From Burkholderiales bacterium 70-64 (GTDB lineage Bacteria > Pseudomonadota > Gammaproteobacteria > Burkholderiales > Burkholderiaceae_E), in the NCBI GenBank assembly GCA_001898645.1, contig MKUQ01000027.1:22173-86172 (forward strand): DNA of 64,000 nt. The letters are read 5' to 3'. How positions within the stretch are numbered: the first letter of the stretch is position 1; each line of letters opens with the position of its first letter. The notes under the pieces are model-generated. The model saw nothing but the letters and a program-made list of their open reading frames with translations. It searched no databases and had not been told where the DNA came from. The translations under genes and the position numbers were made by a program. Positions 46,952 to 54,683 of the stretch are shown here, in pieces.

Positions 46952-47233
46952 TCATCGCCGGCGCTTGCGTGGCGCAGCAGCGGAGGACCCACCCGGGCTC
47001 GCGCGTTCGCGAGTGCCCATGGCCGCGGCCAATTCCGCTTCGCCTTCATCGAACTCGCGCTCACGTTCCTGCGCATAGAGCTCGACCGGCAGCGTGACCG
47101 CAGGCCGCAGCAGCAGGCCGTCGGGCGTCGTTTCGGCGATGAGGATGTCGTCCGGCTTCAGGCCCAGTGCGCGCCGCAGCCGGGCAGGCAGCGTGATGAC
47201 GCCGCGGCTGGTCATGGTGACAGGGGTTCGCAT
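46952..47233 (-). CDS. AbrB/MazE-type antitoxin
   Basis: 93-residue protein with an N-terminal SpoVT-AbrB swapped-hairpin DNA-binding domain (VTMTSRGVITLPARLRRALG, then GLLLRPAVTLPVE). A charged C-terminal arm (EREREFDEGEAELAAAM) probably binds the toxin. A basic tail ends the protein. It stands first in the pair, before the PIN toxin, as usual for vapB. A 25-bp dyad overlaps its promoter. Confidence 0.87.
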   Translation of the reverse strand: MRTPVTMTSRGVITLPARLRRALGLKPDDILIAETTPDGLLLRPAVTLPVELYAQEREREFDEGEAELAAAMGTRERASPGGSSAAAPRKRRR

Positions 47234-47243
47234 GGAGCCATTT

Positions 47244-47268
47244 TTGCAGAACTGCCGAAAATCTGCAA
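47244..47268. promoter_or_regulatory. vapB operator dyad and promoter
   Basis: TTGCAGA (47244-47250) and TCTGCAA (47262-47268) form a perfect 7-bp inverted repeat with an 11-bp spacer. On the minus strand the outer half-site overlaps a -35 (TTGCAG), spaced 17 bp from an AAAAAT -10. The antitoxin ATG follows six bases later. It is probably the autoregulatory site of the toxin-antitoxin pair and lies within 70-90 bp of the wecB start. Confidence 0.6.
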
Positions 47269-47320
47269 TTCAGGCTCGAGCCGATGGTTGCGCGCGATGG
47301 CCGCGCGTGCCCGCGCACCG

Positions 47321-47326
47321 TAGAAT
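47321..47326 (+). promoter_or_regulatory. Candidate -10 (TAGAAT) seven bases before the wecB ATG
   Basis: TAGAAT, CCGCGGG, ATG. The predicted transcript would be leaderless or nearly so. No Shine-Dalgarno is available. Confidence 0.45.
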
Positions 47327-47333
47327 CCGCGGG

Positions 47334-48440
47334 ATGAAAAAGACCCTCTACCTCGTGGCCGGCGCGCGTCCGAATTTCATGAAGATCGCGCCGATCGTGC
47401 GCGCGCTGCAGGCGCGGCACGACGTCTTCGACTGGCGCATCGTGCACACCGGCCAGCACTACGACCGCGAGATGAGCGACGTGTTCTTCGAGGAGCTGGG
47501 CATTCCGAAGCCCGACTTCCACCTCGAGGCCGGCGGCGGCAGCCACGCCACGCAGACGGCGAAGATCATGTTGGCCTTCGAGGAGGTCTGCCAGCGCCGG
47601 CGTCCTGATTGCGTGCTGGTGGTGGGCGACGTGAACTCGACGCTGGCGTGCTCGATCGTCGCCAAGAAGCTGCACATCCCGGTGGCGCACGTGGAGGCCG
47701 GCCTGCGCAGTGGCGACCTGCGCATGCCCGAGGAGATCAACCGCCTCGTCACCGATTCGATCAGCGACTGGTTCTTCGTCACCGAGCCGGCCGGCCGCGC
47801 CAACCTGCTGCGCGAGGGCAAGCGCGAAGACCAGGTGTTCTTCGTCGGCCACGTGATGGTCGACAACCTGCTGTACCAGCGCGAACGGCTCGCGGCGGTC
47901 GACAAGAGCGGCTTCGAGAGCGAAGCGCTGAAGAAGCGGCTCGGGCGCTACGGCGTCGTCACCCTGCACCGCCCCTCCAACGTCGACGACGCCGCCACGC
48001 TGGGCGGCATCGCGGGCGCGCTGCGCGAGATCTCGGCCCGGCTGCCGCTGGTGTTCCCCGTGCATCCGCGCACGCGCGGCAACCTGGAGAAGTTCGGCCT
48101 CGACCTCGGTCCGCAGGTGGTGCCGACCAGGCCCCTCTCGTACATGGACTTCCTGAACCTGTGGAAGGATGCGAGCCTCATCCTCACCGACAGCGGCGGG
48201 CTGCAGGAGGAAACCACGGCGCTGGGCATCGCCTGCATCACCCTGCGCGAGAACACCGAGCGGCCGGTGACGGTGGACGAGGGCACCAACACCGTCGTGG
48301 GCGTGGATCCGGTCAGGATCGTCGCGGCGGCCGAGGCGGTGCTCGCCGGACACGGCAAGGCCGGTCGGCGCCCGCAGTTCTGGGACGGTCGCGCGGCCGA
48401 GCGCATCGTGGCGACGCTGGCACAGCAGCTCGCGGGCTGA
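47334..48440 (+). CDS. wecB: UDP-N-acetylglucosamine 2-epimerase (non-hydrolysing)
   Basis: Interconverts UDP-GlcNAc and UDP-ManNAc for surface polysaccharide. The 368-residue GT-B-fold enzyme has GARPNFMKIAPIVRAL, HTGQHYDREMSD, VVGDVNSTLACSI, HVEAGLRSGD, PEEINRLVTD, HPRTRGNLEKFG and DSGGLQEETTALG. It starts 100 bp from, and divergent to, the vapB antitoxin gene. With ugd and the epimerase it forms a dispersed nucleotide-sugar set, but no glycosyltransferases are adjacent. Confidence 0.96.
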   Translation: MKKTLYLVAGARPNFMKIAPIVRALQARHDVFDWRIVHTGQHYDREMSDVFFEELGIPKPDFHLEAGGGSHATQTAKIMLAFEEVCQRRRPDCVLVVGDVNSTLACSIVAKKLHIPVAHVEAGLRSGDLRMPEEINRLVTDSISDWFFVTEPAGRANLLREGKREDQVFFVGHVMVDNLLYQRERLAAVDKSGFESEALKKRLGRYGVVTLHRPSNVDDAATLGGIAGALREISARLPLVFPVHPRTRGNLEKFGLDLGPQVVPTRPLSYMDFLNLWKDASLILTDSGGLQEETTALGIACITLRENTERPVTVDEGTNTVVGVDPVRIVAAAEAVLAGHGKAGRRPQFWDGRAAERIVATLAQQLAG

Positions 48441-48456
48441 AGAGCGGGCGTATTTT

Positions 48457-48478
48457 CCGATCACCGCGGCGTGATCGG
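48457..48478. terminator. Hairpin between convergent wecB and PIN genes
   Basis: CCGATCAC (48457-48464) and GTGATCGG (48471-48478) form a perfect 8-bp stem with a six-base loop. It is preceded, not followed, by TTTT on the plus strand, so it is not a classic terminator for wecB. It lies 17 bp after the wecB stop. Confidence 0.35.
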
Positions 48479-48489
48479 TGGCGAGGCCT

Positions 48490-48924
48490 TCAGTGCCCCG
48501 AGGCGCGAAACGGGTCGTGAATGGTCAAGGTGTCGATTCTCTGGCCATGCTGCAGGTCTTCGCTGAACAGGCGCGTGCAGCCGACCGACAAGGCCGCCCC
48601 GACGACGAGCGAATCGTAGAAGCTGAAGTGCCAGCGGGCTTGCACGTCGAGCGCCCGGTGGTAGAGGGGTGCGCTGGCGGATACCTGCATCAGCGGGGCG
48701 AGGACCGCGTCGAGGTAAGCGCGTGCCTGCACGACGTCCAGCGCTATCCGCGCCTTGCGCAGCACGGTATTCAAGCACTCCTGAACCACCTGGAAGCTGA
48801 TGCAGGCGTTGCCTTCCAGCAGTGCCTGCCGGACGATGCGTTCGGCAATCGATTGTTTGCGCGGATCGGTCCCGTCGAGGTGGTAGATGAAGACGTTCGT
48901 GTCGATGAAGATCTCAGCGCTCAT
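48490..48924 (-). CDS. PIN domain toxin (second toxin-antitoxin pair)
   Basis: 144-residue PIN-fold protein: EIFIDTNVFIYHLDG at the N-terminus, ISFQVVQECLNTVLRK in the middle, and FSFYDSLVVGAALSVGC followed by LFSEDLQHGQ at the C-terminus give the expected acidic residues of VapC-like ribonucleases. The start overlaps the end of the upstream antitoxin gene by 11 bp. It is not closely similar to the PIN toxin at 46.5 kb. Confidence 0.88.
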   Translation of the reverse strand: MSAEIFIDTNVFIYHLDGTDPRKQSIAERIVRQALLEGNACISFQVVQECLNTVLRKARIALDVVQARAYLDAVLAPLMQVSASAPLYHRALDVQARWHFSFYDSLVVGAALSVGCTRLFSEDLQHGQRIDTLTIHDPFRASGH

Positions 48925-49135
48925 TCATCTCTTCTCGCGTCAACTTGCGCCCCACTTCCAGCTTGCCGCGCAGTTGCGCCATCGTTTCTTCGTAGCGCCG
49001 CAGGCGCTCATGGGCCAGTGCGTACTCCGCCAGCCAGCGCCGGAATTGCTCGTTCAAGGTCGTGCGCTCGGCACGGGCACGCTCCCGTGCCGCTTCGATC
49101 AGGCGCTCGTCGGCGCTCAGGGTGATGTTCTTCAC
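48914..49135 (-). CDS. Ribbon-helix-helix-type antitoxin
   Basis: 73-residue protein starting VKNITLSADERLIEAARERA, a pattern of CopG/RHH antitoxins. A helical, charged C-terminus follows (YEETMAQLRGKLEVGRKL) that probably wraps the PIN toxin. GTG start at 49135. The toxin gene starts within its last codons. Promoter and palindrome lie 25-60 bp upstream. Confidence 0.8.
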   Translation of the reverse strand: MKNITLSADERLIEAARERARAERTTLNEQFRRWLAEYALAHERLRRYEETMAQLRGKLEVGRKLTREEMNER

Positions 49136-49160
49136 AGTATCGGGCCCTCCGCAACACTGA

Positions 49161-49191
49161 TCTAGTGTACACGAGAGTTGTGCTCCCTCAA
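49161..49191 (-). promoter_or_regulatory. Promoter and palindromic operator of the second toxin-antitoxin pair
   Basis: On the minus strand TTGAGG (49186-49191) and TACACT (49164-49169) are 16 bp apart. A palindrome with core GTGTACAC (49165-49172; 16-bp imperfect arms 49161-49176) overlaps the -10. This fits autorepression by the antitoxin. The promoter overlaps the 3' end of egtD. Confidence 0.6.
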
Positions 49192-50228
49192 GCACCGCTG
49201 CGTGCCTCCAGCCAGTGAACGCTGAACAACCGGTCGCGGTCACACCACACCGGCCCCGGCACGAAGCCCGAGCGCGCTGCCAGGGCGCGGAATCCATCGA
49301 CGGTGTACTTGTAGGAGCTCTCGGTGTGCAGGGTCTCGCCGGGCGCGAAGTCGAAGTGCCGCCCGCATACGGTGACGGCCTGCCGGTCGAGGCTCACCAG
49401 GTGCATCTCGATGCGCCGGCGCACCGGTTCGTAGAAGGCGTAATGCGCGAAGCGCTCCGGCTCGAAATCCGCCTCCAGCTCGCGATTGGCGCGCACGAGC
49501 AGGTTGCGGTTGAAGGCGGCGGTGACGCCTCGTGCATCGTTGTAGGCCGCGTGCAGCACGGCCGGATCCTTCACCAGGTCGATCCCGACCAGCAGCCCGC
49601 CGCCGCGCAGCAGGCCGGCGGCCATGCGCAGGAAGCGGTGCGCCTCCTGGGGCGTGAAATTGCCGATCGACGAGCCCGGGAAGAAACCGACCCGGCGCGC
49701 CGGCCCGGCTCCGTCCGGGGCTGGGGCAGGGGGAAGGGCGAAGGGCCGTGTGAAGTCGGCGACCAGCGGATGCACATCGAGCCCGGGGTGCTCGGCGCGC
49801 AGCGCGCGGGCCGCCGCGTGCAGGTGCTCGCCCGAGATGTCGATCGGCACGAAGCGGCGCGGCCGCTCGAGGGCCTCCAGCAGCAGGCGGACCTTGCGGC
49901 TCGAGCCGGCACCGAACTCGATGATATCGGCGCCCGGGCCGATGCACCGGGCCATCTCGGACGCTCGCTCCGCCAGCAGCGCCAGCTCCGTGCGCGTGGG
50001 GTAGTACTCGGGCAGCTCGCAGATGCGATCGAACAGCGCCGAGCCCGCGGCATCGTAGAAGAACTTGGGCGCCACGCTGCGCGGGCGACGTGCGAGGCCG
50101 GCGAGCATTGCGTCGGCGAAGGCAGCGTGTACGCCGACGGGCCCGGATTCGCCGGCGCGTCGGTCACGAGCCTTGCCGGCGCCGCAACGATCGCGGTACG
50201 CGTGGGCCGTGCTGGTGTTGGAATCCAC
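49188..50228 (-). CDS. egtD: L-histidine N(alpha)-methyltransferase
   Basis: Trimethylates histidine to hercynine with S-adenosylmethionine, the first step of ergothioneine synthesis. The 346-residue protein has KFFYDAAGSALFDRICELPEYYPTRTE (EgtD hallmark), the SAM-binding DIIEFGAGSSRKVRLLLEAL, FFPGSSIGNFTPQEA and YAFYEPVRRRIEMHLVS. GTG start at 50228 with a GGGGGA upstream; a later start is possible because the first 40 residues are low-complexity. egtB lies upstream on the same strand. The intervening 151 bp shows no gene. Confidence 0.95.
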   Translation of the reverse strand: MDSNTSTAHAYRDRCGAGKARDRRAGESGPVGVHAAFADAMLAGLARRPRSVAPKFFYDAAGSALFDRICELPEYYPTRTELALLAERASEMARCIGPGADIIEFGAGSSRKVRLLLEALERPRRFVPIDISGEHLHAAARALRAEHPGLDVHPLVADFTRPFALPPAPAPDGAGPARRVGFFPGSSIGNFTPQEAHRFLRMAAGLLRGGGLLVGIDLVKDPAVLHAAYNDARGVTAAFNRNLLVRANRELEADFEPERFAHYAFYEPVRRRIEMHLVSLDRQAVTVCGRHFDFAPGETLHTESSYKYTVDGFRALAARSGFVPGPVWCDRDRLFSVHWLEARSGA

Positions 50229-50379
50229 GCCGCTATCCCCCGAAGCTAGTTCAGGGCGTCATGCCGCCGGCTGTATCGGCACGTCGACGGTGGCGTCCAA
50301 GATCGGCCCAGCGTAGCACAGGGGAGCAAAATGCGTCGAATTCCGACCCTGACCCAGGCGCGGCCAGGCGGGTTGGCCC

Positions 50380-51687
50380 TCAGGCATCCCGCGCCAGCCG
50401 CAGCCCGGAGAACTGCCAGCGCGCCGCCGGCGGAAAGAAGTTGCGGTAGGTGGCTCGCAGATGCCCCGGTGGCGAGGCGCAACTGCCGCCGCGCAGCACC
50501 ACCTGGCCCACCATGAACTTGCCGTTGTACTCACCCACCGCGCCCGACAGCGGTCGGAAGCCGGGGTAGGGATCGTACGAGGAGCGCGTCCACTCCCACA
50601 CTTCGCCGTAGAGCTGCTGCAGGCCTTCGCCTTCGCGCGCTGCCACCGGGTGCGGATGGCGCGGCTCGTAGCGGTGCGTGCGCAGCGGCTGCGTTGCCGC
50701 GGCCGCTTCCCACTCGAACTCGGTGGGCAGGCGCGCCCCGACCCACTGCGCATAGGCCGCCGCTTCGTACAGGCTCAGGTGGCACACGGGCTCGGCCGCA
50801 TCGAGGGGGCGTGGTCCCATGAGCGTGAAGACGGTGGGTTCGCCGCTGTCGACATCGCCCCAGTAGAGCGGTGCCTGCCAGCCCTCGGCCTGCACGGCGA
50901 ACCAGCCGTCGCTCAACCACCACTCGGGTCGGCGATAGCCGCCGTCACGGATGAACTCGAGGTACTCCCCGCAGGTGACCGGGCGGCTGGCCAGCCGGTA
51001 CGGGCGCAGCAGCACCTCGTGGCGCGGCGTCTCGTTGTCGAAGGCGAAGCCCGTGCCCGCATGGCCGGCCTGCACCACGCCGCCGGGGAAATCGAGCCAG
51101 CGCAGCGGCGGTGCGCCGGCAGCGCCCGGCAGCGGCGGCGAGACCGCCTGCACGTACGCCGGCTGCAGGGGATTGCGCGAGAACAGGTGTTTCACGTCGG
51201 TGAGCATCAGCTCCTGGTGCTGCTGCTCATGGTGCAGGCCGAGCGTGACGAGCGGCTGTGCCCGTGCCAGCGTGGGCGCATCGGCACCTTCGATGAACGC
51301 CGCCACGCTCGCATCGACGTGGTCGCGATAGCGGCGCACCTCGTCGTGCGAGGGGCGCGTGAGCATCCCGCGCTGCGGCCGCGGATGGCGCGGCCCGAGC
51401 GCCTCGTAGTAGGAGTTGAAGAGGAAGGCGTAGCGAGGATCGAAGACCCGATAGGCCGGCGCATGCGCCTTCAGCACCACCGCCTCGAAGAACCAGGTGG
51501 TGTGCGCCACGTGCCATTTGACCGGACTGGCGTCGGGCATCGACTGCACGCACTGGTCTTCGGGAGACAGGGCCGCGGCCAGTTGTGACGACAGCGCGCG
51601 CACTGCGTCGAACTGGCGCCGCAGCGCCGAACGCGTTGCGGTGCCGGGCGTCACCGCAGGCTCTTCGAGGTTCATGCCGAGGTTCAT
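50380..51687 (-). CDS. egtB: Ergothioneine biosynthesis sulfoxide synthase
   Basis: Non-haem iron enzyme that joins hercynine to a thiol and oxygen. The 435-residue protein has an N-terminal DinB-like domain with HVAHTTWFFEAVVL and the iron motif HHEQQHQELMLTDVKH (around residues 150-165). The C-terminal FGE-sulfatase domain ends GHLRATYRNFFPPAARWQFSGLRL. ATG 51687 has GGGAGG six bases upstream. With egtD it can make the sulfoxide; no egtA, egtC or egtE is nearby. Direct use of cysteine or gamma-glutamylcysteine cannot be decided from sequence. Confidence 0.95.
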   Translation of the reverse strand: MNLGMNLEEPAVTPGTATRSALRRQFDAVRALSSQLAAALSPEDQCVQSMPDASPVKWHVAHTTWFFEAVVLKAHAPAYRVFDPRYAFLFNSYYEALGPRHPRPQRGMLTRPSHDEVRRYRDHVDASVAAFIEGADAPTLARAQPLVTLGLHHEQQHQELMLTDVKHLFSRNPLQPAYVQAVSPPLPGAAGAPPLRWLDFPGGVVQAGHAGTGFAFDNETPRHEVLLRPYRLASRPVTCGEYLEFIRDGGYRRPEWWLSDGWFAVQAEGWQAPLYWGDVDSGEPTVFTLMGPRPLDAAEPVCHLSLYEAAAYAQWVGARLPTEFEWEAAAATQPLRTHRYEPRHPHPVAAREGEGLQQLYGEVWEWTRSSYDPYPGFRPLSGAVGEYNGKFMVGQVVLRGGSCASPPGHLRATYRNFFPPAARWQFSGLRLARDA

Positions 51688-51885
51688 GTCGACCCTCCCG
51701 TGCATCTCGCCGGCACGCGCCGGCGCCACGGTGCACCGTGCGCGTGGGCACCAGTGTCCGAGGCAGCGTAGCACAGGGGGATGGCGTACGATCGCTTGGC
51801 CCCGCTGGCATGCCGGGCCGGTCCCGTTCAGCGCCGCGCCGAACCGGGTCGGTCCGGCGCCTCGCCGAACGTCTTGCGCGCCGGC

Positions 51886-52401
51886 TCAGAAACCGACCGC
51901 CGGCCCCGGCCACGACGCCTCGTGCGCGCGGGCACGCGCGATCGCCTCGTGCGCGTCGCACCAGCCCTCGCAGGCGTTGCGCCCGGTGCGTCCGCGCGCG
52001 AGGTTGAGCAGACCCTTGCAGCGGGCATACCAGCGAAAGAAGCGCAGCACGTGCCGGCGCTCGGCCGGCGTGAGCGGATCGGCGCTGCAGATCAGCTTGT
52101 CGTCGACGAGGCCGCGGTCTCTCATCGTGACCGCGCCCCACGCACGGATCCTCAGGCGCGTGCCGAAGGCCAGGCGCTCGCCGAGCACCAGGGCGTCGAG
52201 CAGATCGCCCTCCAGGCCGATGTATGCGGGCACGCAGCCGTAGTTGTAGGGGCAGGGCAGCGGCGAGACGAAGTCGATGCGTCCGGCATGGCCGCGCTTC
52301 AGGAAGCTGCCGCGCGGCACTTCGATCATGACCTCGAGCTCGGGCGCATCGGGATCCCCGGACCATGGCGGGGAAGCGTCCGAATGCCGGCCGGTCGCCA
52401 C
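51886..52401 (-). CDS. Divergent inorganic pyrophosphatase-like protein
   Basis: 171-residue protein with the family I pyrophosphatase fold: EVMIEVPRGSFLKRG, CPYNYGCVPAY, then EGDLLDALVLGERL, RIRAWGAVTMRDRG and DDKLICSAD. The PPase signature D-x-D-P-x-D reads E-G-D-L-L-D, so one active-site Asp is Glu and the Pro is lost; reduced or altered activity is possible. GTG start at 52401 has GGGAG eight bases upstream. A TAGAAT -10 (minus, 52428-52433) lies before it. It is divergent from the next gene and not the housekeeping ppa pattern. Confidence 0.78.
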   Translation of the reverse strand: MATGRHSDASPPWSGDPDAPELEVMIEVPRGSFLKRGHAGRIDFVSPLPCPYNYGCVPAYIGLEGDLLDALVLGERLAFGTRLRIRAWGAVTMRDRGLVDDKLICSADPLTPAERRHVLRFFRWYARCKGLLNLARGRTGRNACEGWCDAHEAIARARAHEASWPGPAVGF

Positions 52402-52427
52402 TCGATCACTCCCGGACGAAAGCGCAT

Positions 52428-52433
52428 ATTCTA
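52428..52433 (-). promoter_or_regulatory. Candidate -10 (TAGAAT) for the pyrophosphatase-like gene
   Basis: TAGAAT on the minus strand, 27 bp before the GTG start and its Shine-Dalgarno. The -35 (GACTCC, 17 bp) is weak. Shared divergent intergenic region with the NADP-binding protein gene. Confidence 0.4.
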
Positions 52434-52495
52434 CGCATGGAGCGGGGGCGGGAGTCGTGTTTGCGGGCCGCCAGGCCGCAATGAAGGAGTTCGCC

Positions 52496-53239
52496 ATGGA
52501 AACCGGTCGATCCCTTCCCTTCGCCCGCCGCCGCCACCTCCTCGGCCTCCTTGTCGGCATTCCGCTCGCCGCGACGACGCCGGCCGCATTGAGGCAGGGC
52601 GGTGAGCGGCCGGCGATGAAGATCGGCATCATCGGTGCCGGCAACATCGGCGGCACGCTGGCCCGACTCTGGGTGAAGGCCGGGCACCGGGTGATGCTGT
52701 CGTCACGCCACCCCGAGCAACTCACGGAGCTGGCCCGGCAGCTCGGGCCGCTGGCGAACGTCGGCACGCCGGCCGAAGCGGCAGCCTTCGGCGACGCGGT
52801 GCTGGTCGCGATTCCGTACGGCAGCTATCCGCAGCTCGGCCGCAGCCTGGGCGGCGCACTCGCCGGCAAGGTCGTGCTCGATGCCGGCAACCCCACTTCC
52901 TCCCGCGGTCCGGAGCTGGCCGACGAGGTCCGTGCCAATGGCATCGGAGCCACGTCGCGCAAGTACCTGGGCAACCCGCGGCTGGTGCGCGCGTTCAGCA
53001 ACCTGGGCAGCGGCATCCTGGCGCGCGAAGCCAACCGCCCGCCGCCGCGCCTGGCGATGCCGATTCTCGGCGACGATCGCGAAGCGCTCGATCTGGCCTC
53101 GCGCCTGGTCTCCGACGCCGGTTTCGACCCGGTCGTCATCGGTACGCTCGAACGCGCGGCCGATACCGCGATGGGCGGGCCGCTCTCCGGGGTGCAGACC
53201 ACGGCGGCGGAACTGCGCCGGCGGCTGGGGTTGAACTGA
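52496..53239 (+). CDS. NADP-binding F420-dependent oxidoreductase-like protein with Tat-like signal
   Basis: 247-residue protein. Residues 1-40 look like a secretion signal with an arginine cluster and hydrophobic core (FARRRHLLGLLVGIPLAA), compatible with Tat export. The mature part is a Rossmann domain KIGIIGAGNIGGTLARLW with SSRHPEQL for NADPH binding, then VLVAIPYGSYPQL and VLDAGNPTSSRG, typical of F420-dependent NADP reductase relatives. ATG 52496 follows AAGGAG by six bases. An internal ATG at 52617 would give a cytoplasmic protein without signal. The substrate is unknown. Confidence 0.75.
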   Translation: METGRSLPFARRRHLLGLLVGIPLAATTPAALRQGGERPAMKIGIIGAGNIGGTLARLWVKAGHRVMLSSRHPEQLTELARQLGPLANVGTPAEAAAFGDAVLVAIPYGSYPQLGRSLGGALAGKVVLDAGNPTSSRGPELADEVRANGIGATSRKYLGNPRLVRAFSNLGSGILAREANRPPPRLAMPILGDDREALDLASRLVSDAGFDPVVIGTLERAADTAMGGPLSGVQTTAAELRRRLGLN

Positions 53240-53288
53240 GCAAGCTGGCGGCGAGCTACCTGACTGTCCGGGTTCGCTTACAACTGTA

Positions 53289-53309
53289 GCGATCCTCCTA
53301 CGGAATCGC
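53289..53309. promoter_or_regulatory. Imperfect dyad upstream of the liv-type operon
   Basis: GCGATCC (53289-53295) and GGAATCGC (53302-53309) form an inverted repeat with one inserted base, about 85-100 bp upstream of the sigma54 promoter. That is the usual position of an enhancer site for a sigma54 activator. Confidence 0.35.
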
Positions 53310-53391
53310 CGCGCCCGCGAACACTGTCGCGGCCTCCGTGCAGTAGCAGATACGGCCGAGCACGGCGCAGAAACGACCATCTCTCCCTGGC

Positions 53392-53407
53392 TGGCATGCG
53401 CCTTGCT
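53392..53407 (+). promoter_or_regulatory. Sigma54 promoter of the liv-type operon
   Basis: TGGCATG-CGCC-TTGCT matches the -24/-12 consensus TGGCAYR-N4-TTGCW at every defined position, with GG and GC 10 bp apart. The predicted start near 53418 leaves a leader of about 63 nt before the binding-protein gene. A matching activator gene lies at the far end of the operon. Confidence 0.8.
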
Positions 53408-53480
53408 GGTCGACATGCAAGCCCGACCGAGTGAACAGGCAAGAGCGGGCGGTGTCGATCGCCACTACAGGAGGAGTTCG

Positions 53481-54665
53481 ATGAAAGCTCGACGCAGGGC
53501 GTTGCTCGCGAGCGCCGTCTTTGCACTCGCATTCACATCGACGTTCGTCGCCGACGTCGTTGCCGCCGATAGAAAGCCGATCAAGGTCGGCGTCAGCATC
53601 TCCCTGACTTCCGACTTCGCGATTTCCGGGCTGCAGCAGAAGGCCGGGATCGAGATGGCGGTCGACGAGATCAACCGCGCCGGCGGCGTGCCCGGCAAGG
53701 GCGATCATCGTCCGATCGAGCTCGTCTACGGCGACAACGCGATGTCGCCCACGACCGCGGTCAACGCGCTGAACCGCATCCTCAGCGCCGACCCGGTGGC
53801 CGTGCTGTTGTCCATCCGCGGCACCCACGTCCTTCCCCAGCTGCCGCTGCTGCAGCGGGCGAAGATTGCCGGGCTCACGATCAGCGGCACGAGGAAGATC
53901 ACCGAGCAGGGCAACGACTACGTGTTCCGCTTCTATCCCAACGACGGGGTGACGAAGCCGATTCTCACGCGCTTCGTCGTCGCGAAGCTCGGCAAGAAGA
54001 AGATCGGCGTCTTCCACTCGGCGGAAGACTACGGATCGAGCGGCCGCGACGAGATCGTCAAGACGTTGAAGGAGCTGAAGCTCGAGCCGGTCGCAGTGGA
54101 GTCGCACCAGCCGACCGACAAGGATTTCACCGCGCAGCTCCAGGCGTTCAAGGCGGCGGGTGCGGAGATCATCCTTCTGCAGACCTTCGAGGCGCCCTCG
54201 GCGCTGATCCTGAAACAGGCACGCCAGCTGAATCTCGGCGTCCCCTTCGGGCTCGGAGTCACCTCCGTGGGCGCATCGGCGCTCAAGCTCGTCGAGCCCA
54301 GGGACATCGAGGGGTTCTATGCGGAAACCGGCGTGGTCGATCCGCCGTTCAGCACCGATCCGAAAGTGCGCGCCTGGGCCGCCGAGGTGCAGAAGCGCTT
54401 CGACATCGTGCCCGACTACACCGCCCAGATCGACTACGACGCGATGAAGATGCTCGCCAAGGCGATCGAGCTGTACGGGCCCGATCGCGAGGCGATCGCG
54501 CAGGGCCTGCACGTCCTGAAGTATCGCGGGCTCGACACCGAGTATCAGTCGGATTCAACGGGCAACATGAACCACGAGGCTTCGATCGTGCAGATCCGGG
54601 ACAAGAAGCAGATTCCGGTCGAGCGCGGGTCCATGCCTTTCGAACCCTGGTCGAAGCAGCGCTGA
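53481..54665 (+). CDS. Branched-chain amino acid-type ABC transporter substrate-binding protein
   Basis: Periplasmic receptor of a LIV-I-like importer. The 394-residue protein has a signal peptide (about 1-29, ending VVAA before Asp30). A type I periplasmic-binding fold follows: KVGVSISLTSDFAISGLQQKAG, YGDNAMSPTTAVNALNRIL and PNDGVTKPILTRFVV. GGAGG precedes the ATG. Such receptors bind branched-chain amino acids, but also urea, amides and aromatic acids; the ligand is not evident. It is the first gene of a seven-gene unit after the sigma54 promoter. Confidence 0.92.
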   Translation: MKARRRALLASAVFALAFTSTFVADVVAADRKPIKVGVSISLTSDFAISGLQQKAGIEMAVDEINRAGGVPGKGDHRPIELVYGDNAMSPTTAVNALNRILSADPVAVLLSIRGTHVLPQLPLLQRAKIAGLTISGTRKITEQGNDYVFRFYPNDGVTKPILTRFVVAKLGKKKIGVFHSAEDYGSSGRDEIVKTLKELKLEPVAVESHQPTDKDFTAQLQAFKAAGAEIILLQTFEAPSALILKQARQLNLGVPFGLGVTSVGASALKLVEPRDIEGFYAETGVVDPPFSTDPKVRAWAAEVQKRFDIVPDYTAQIDYDAMKMLAKAIELYGPDREAIAQGLHVLKYRGLDTEYQSDSTGNMNHEASIVQIRDKKQIPVERGSMPFEPWSKQR

Positions 54666-54683
54666 GCCGCGACCCGCCCCGCG

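Noticed and set aside
48457..48478. Bidirectional intrinsic terminator between wecB and the PIN gene
   Set aside because: The T-run lies before the hairpin on the plus strand and gives an A-run after it on the minus strand, so neither transcript would have a U-tail. Kept only as a low-confidence hairpin.
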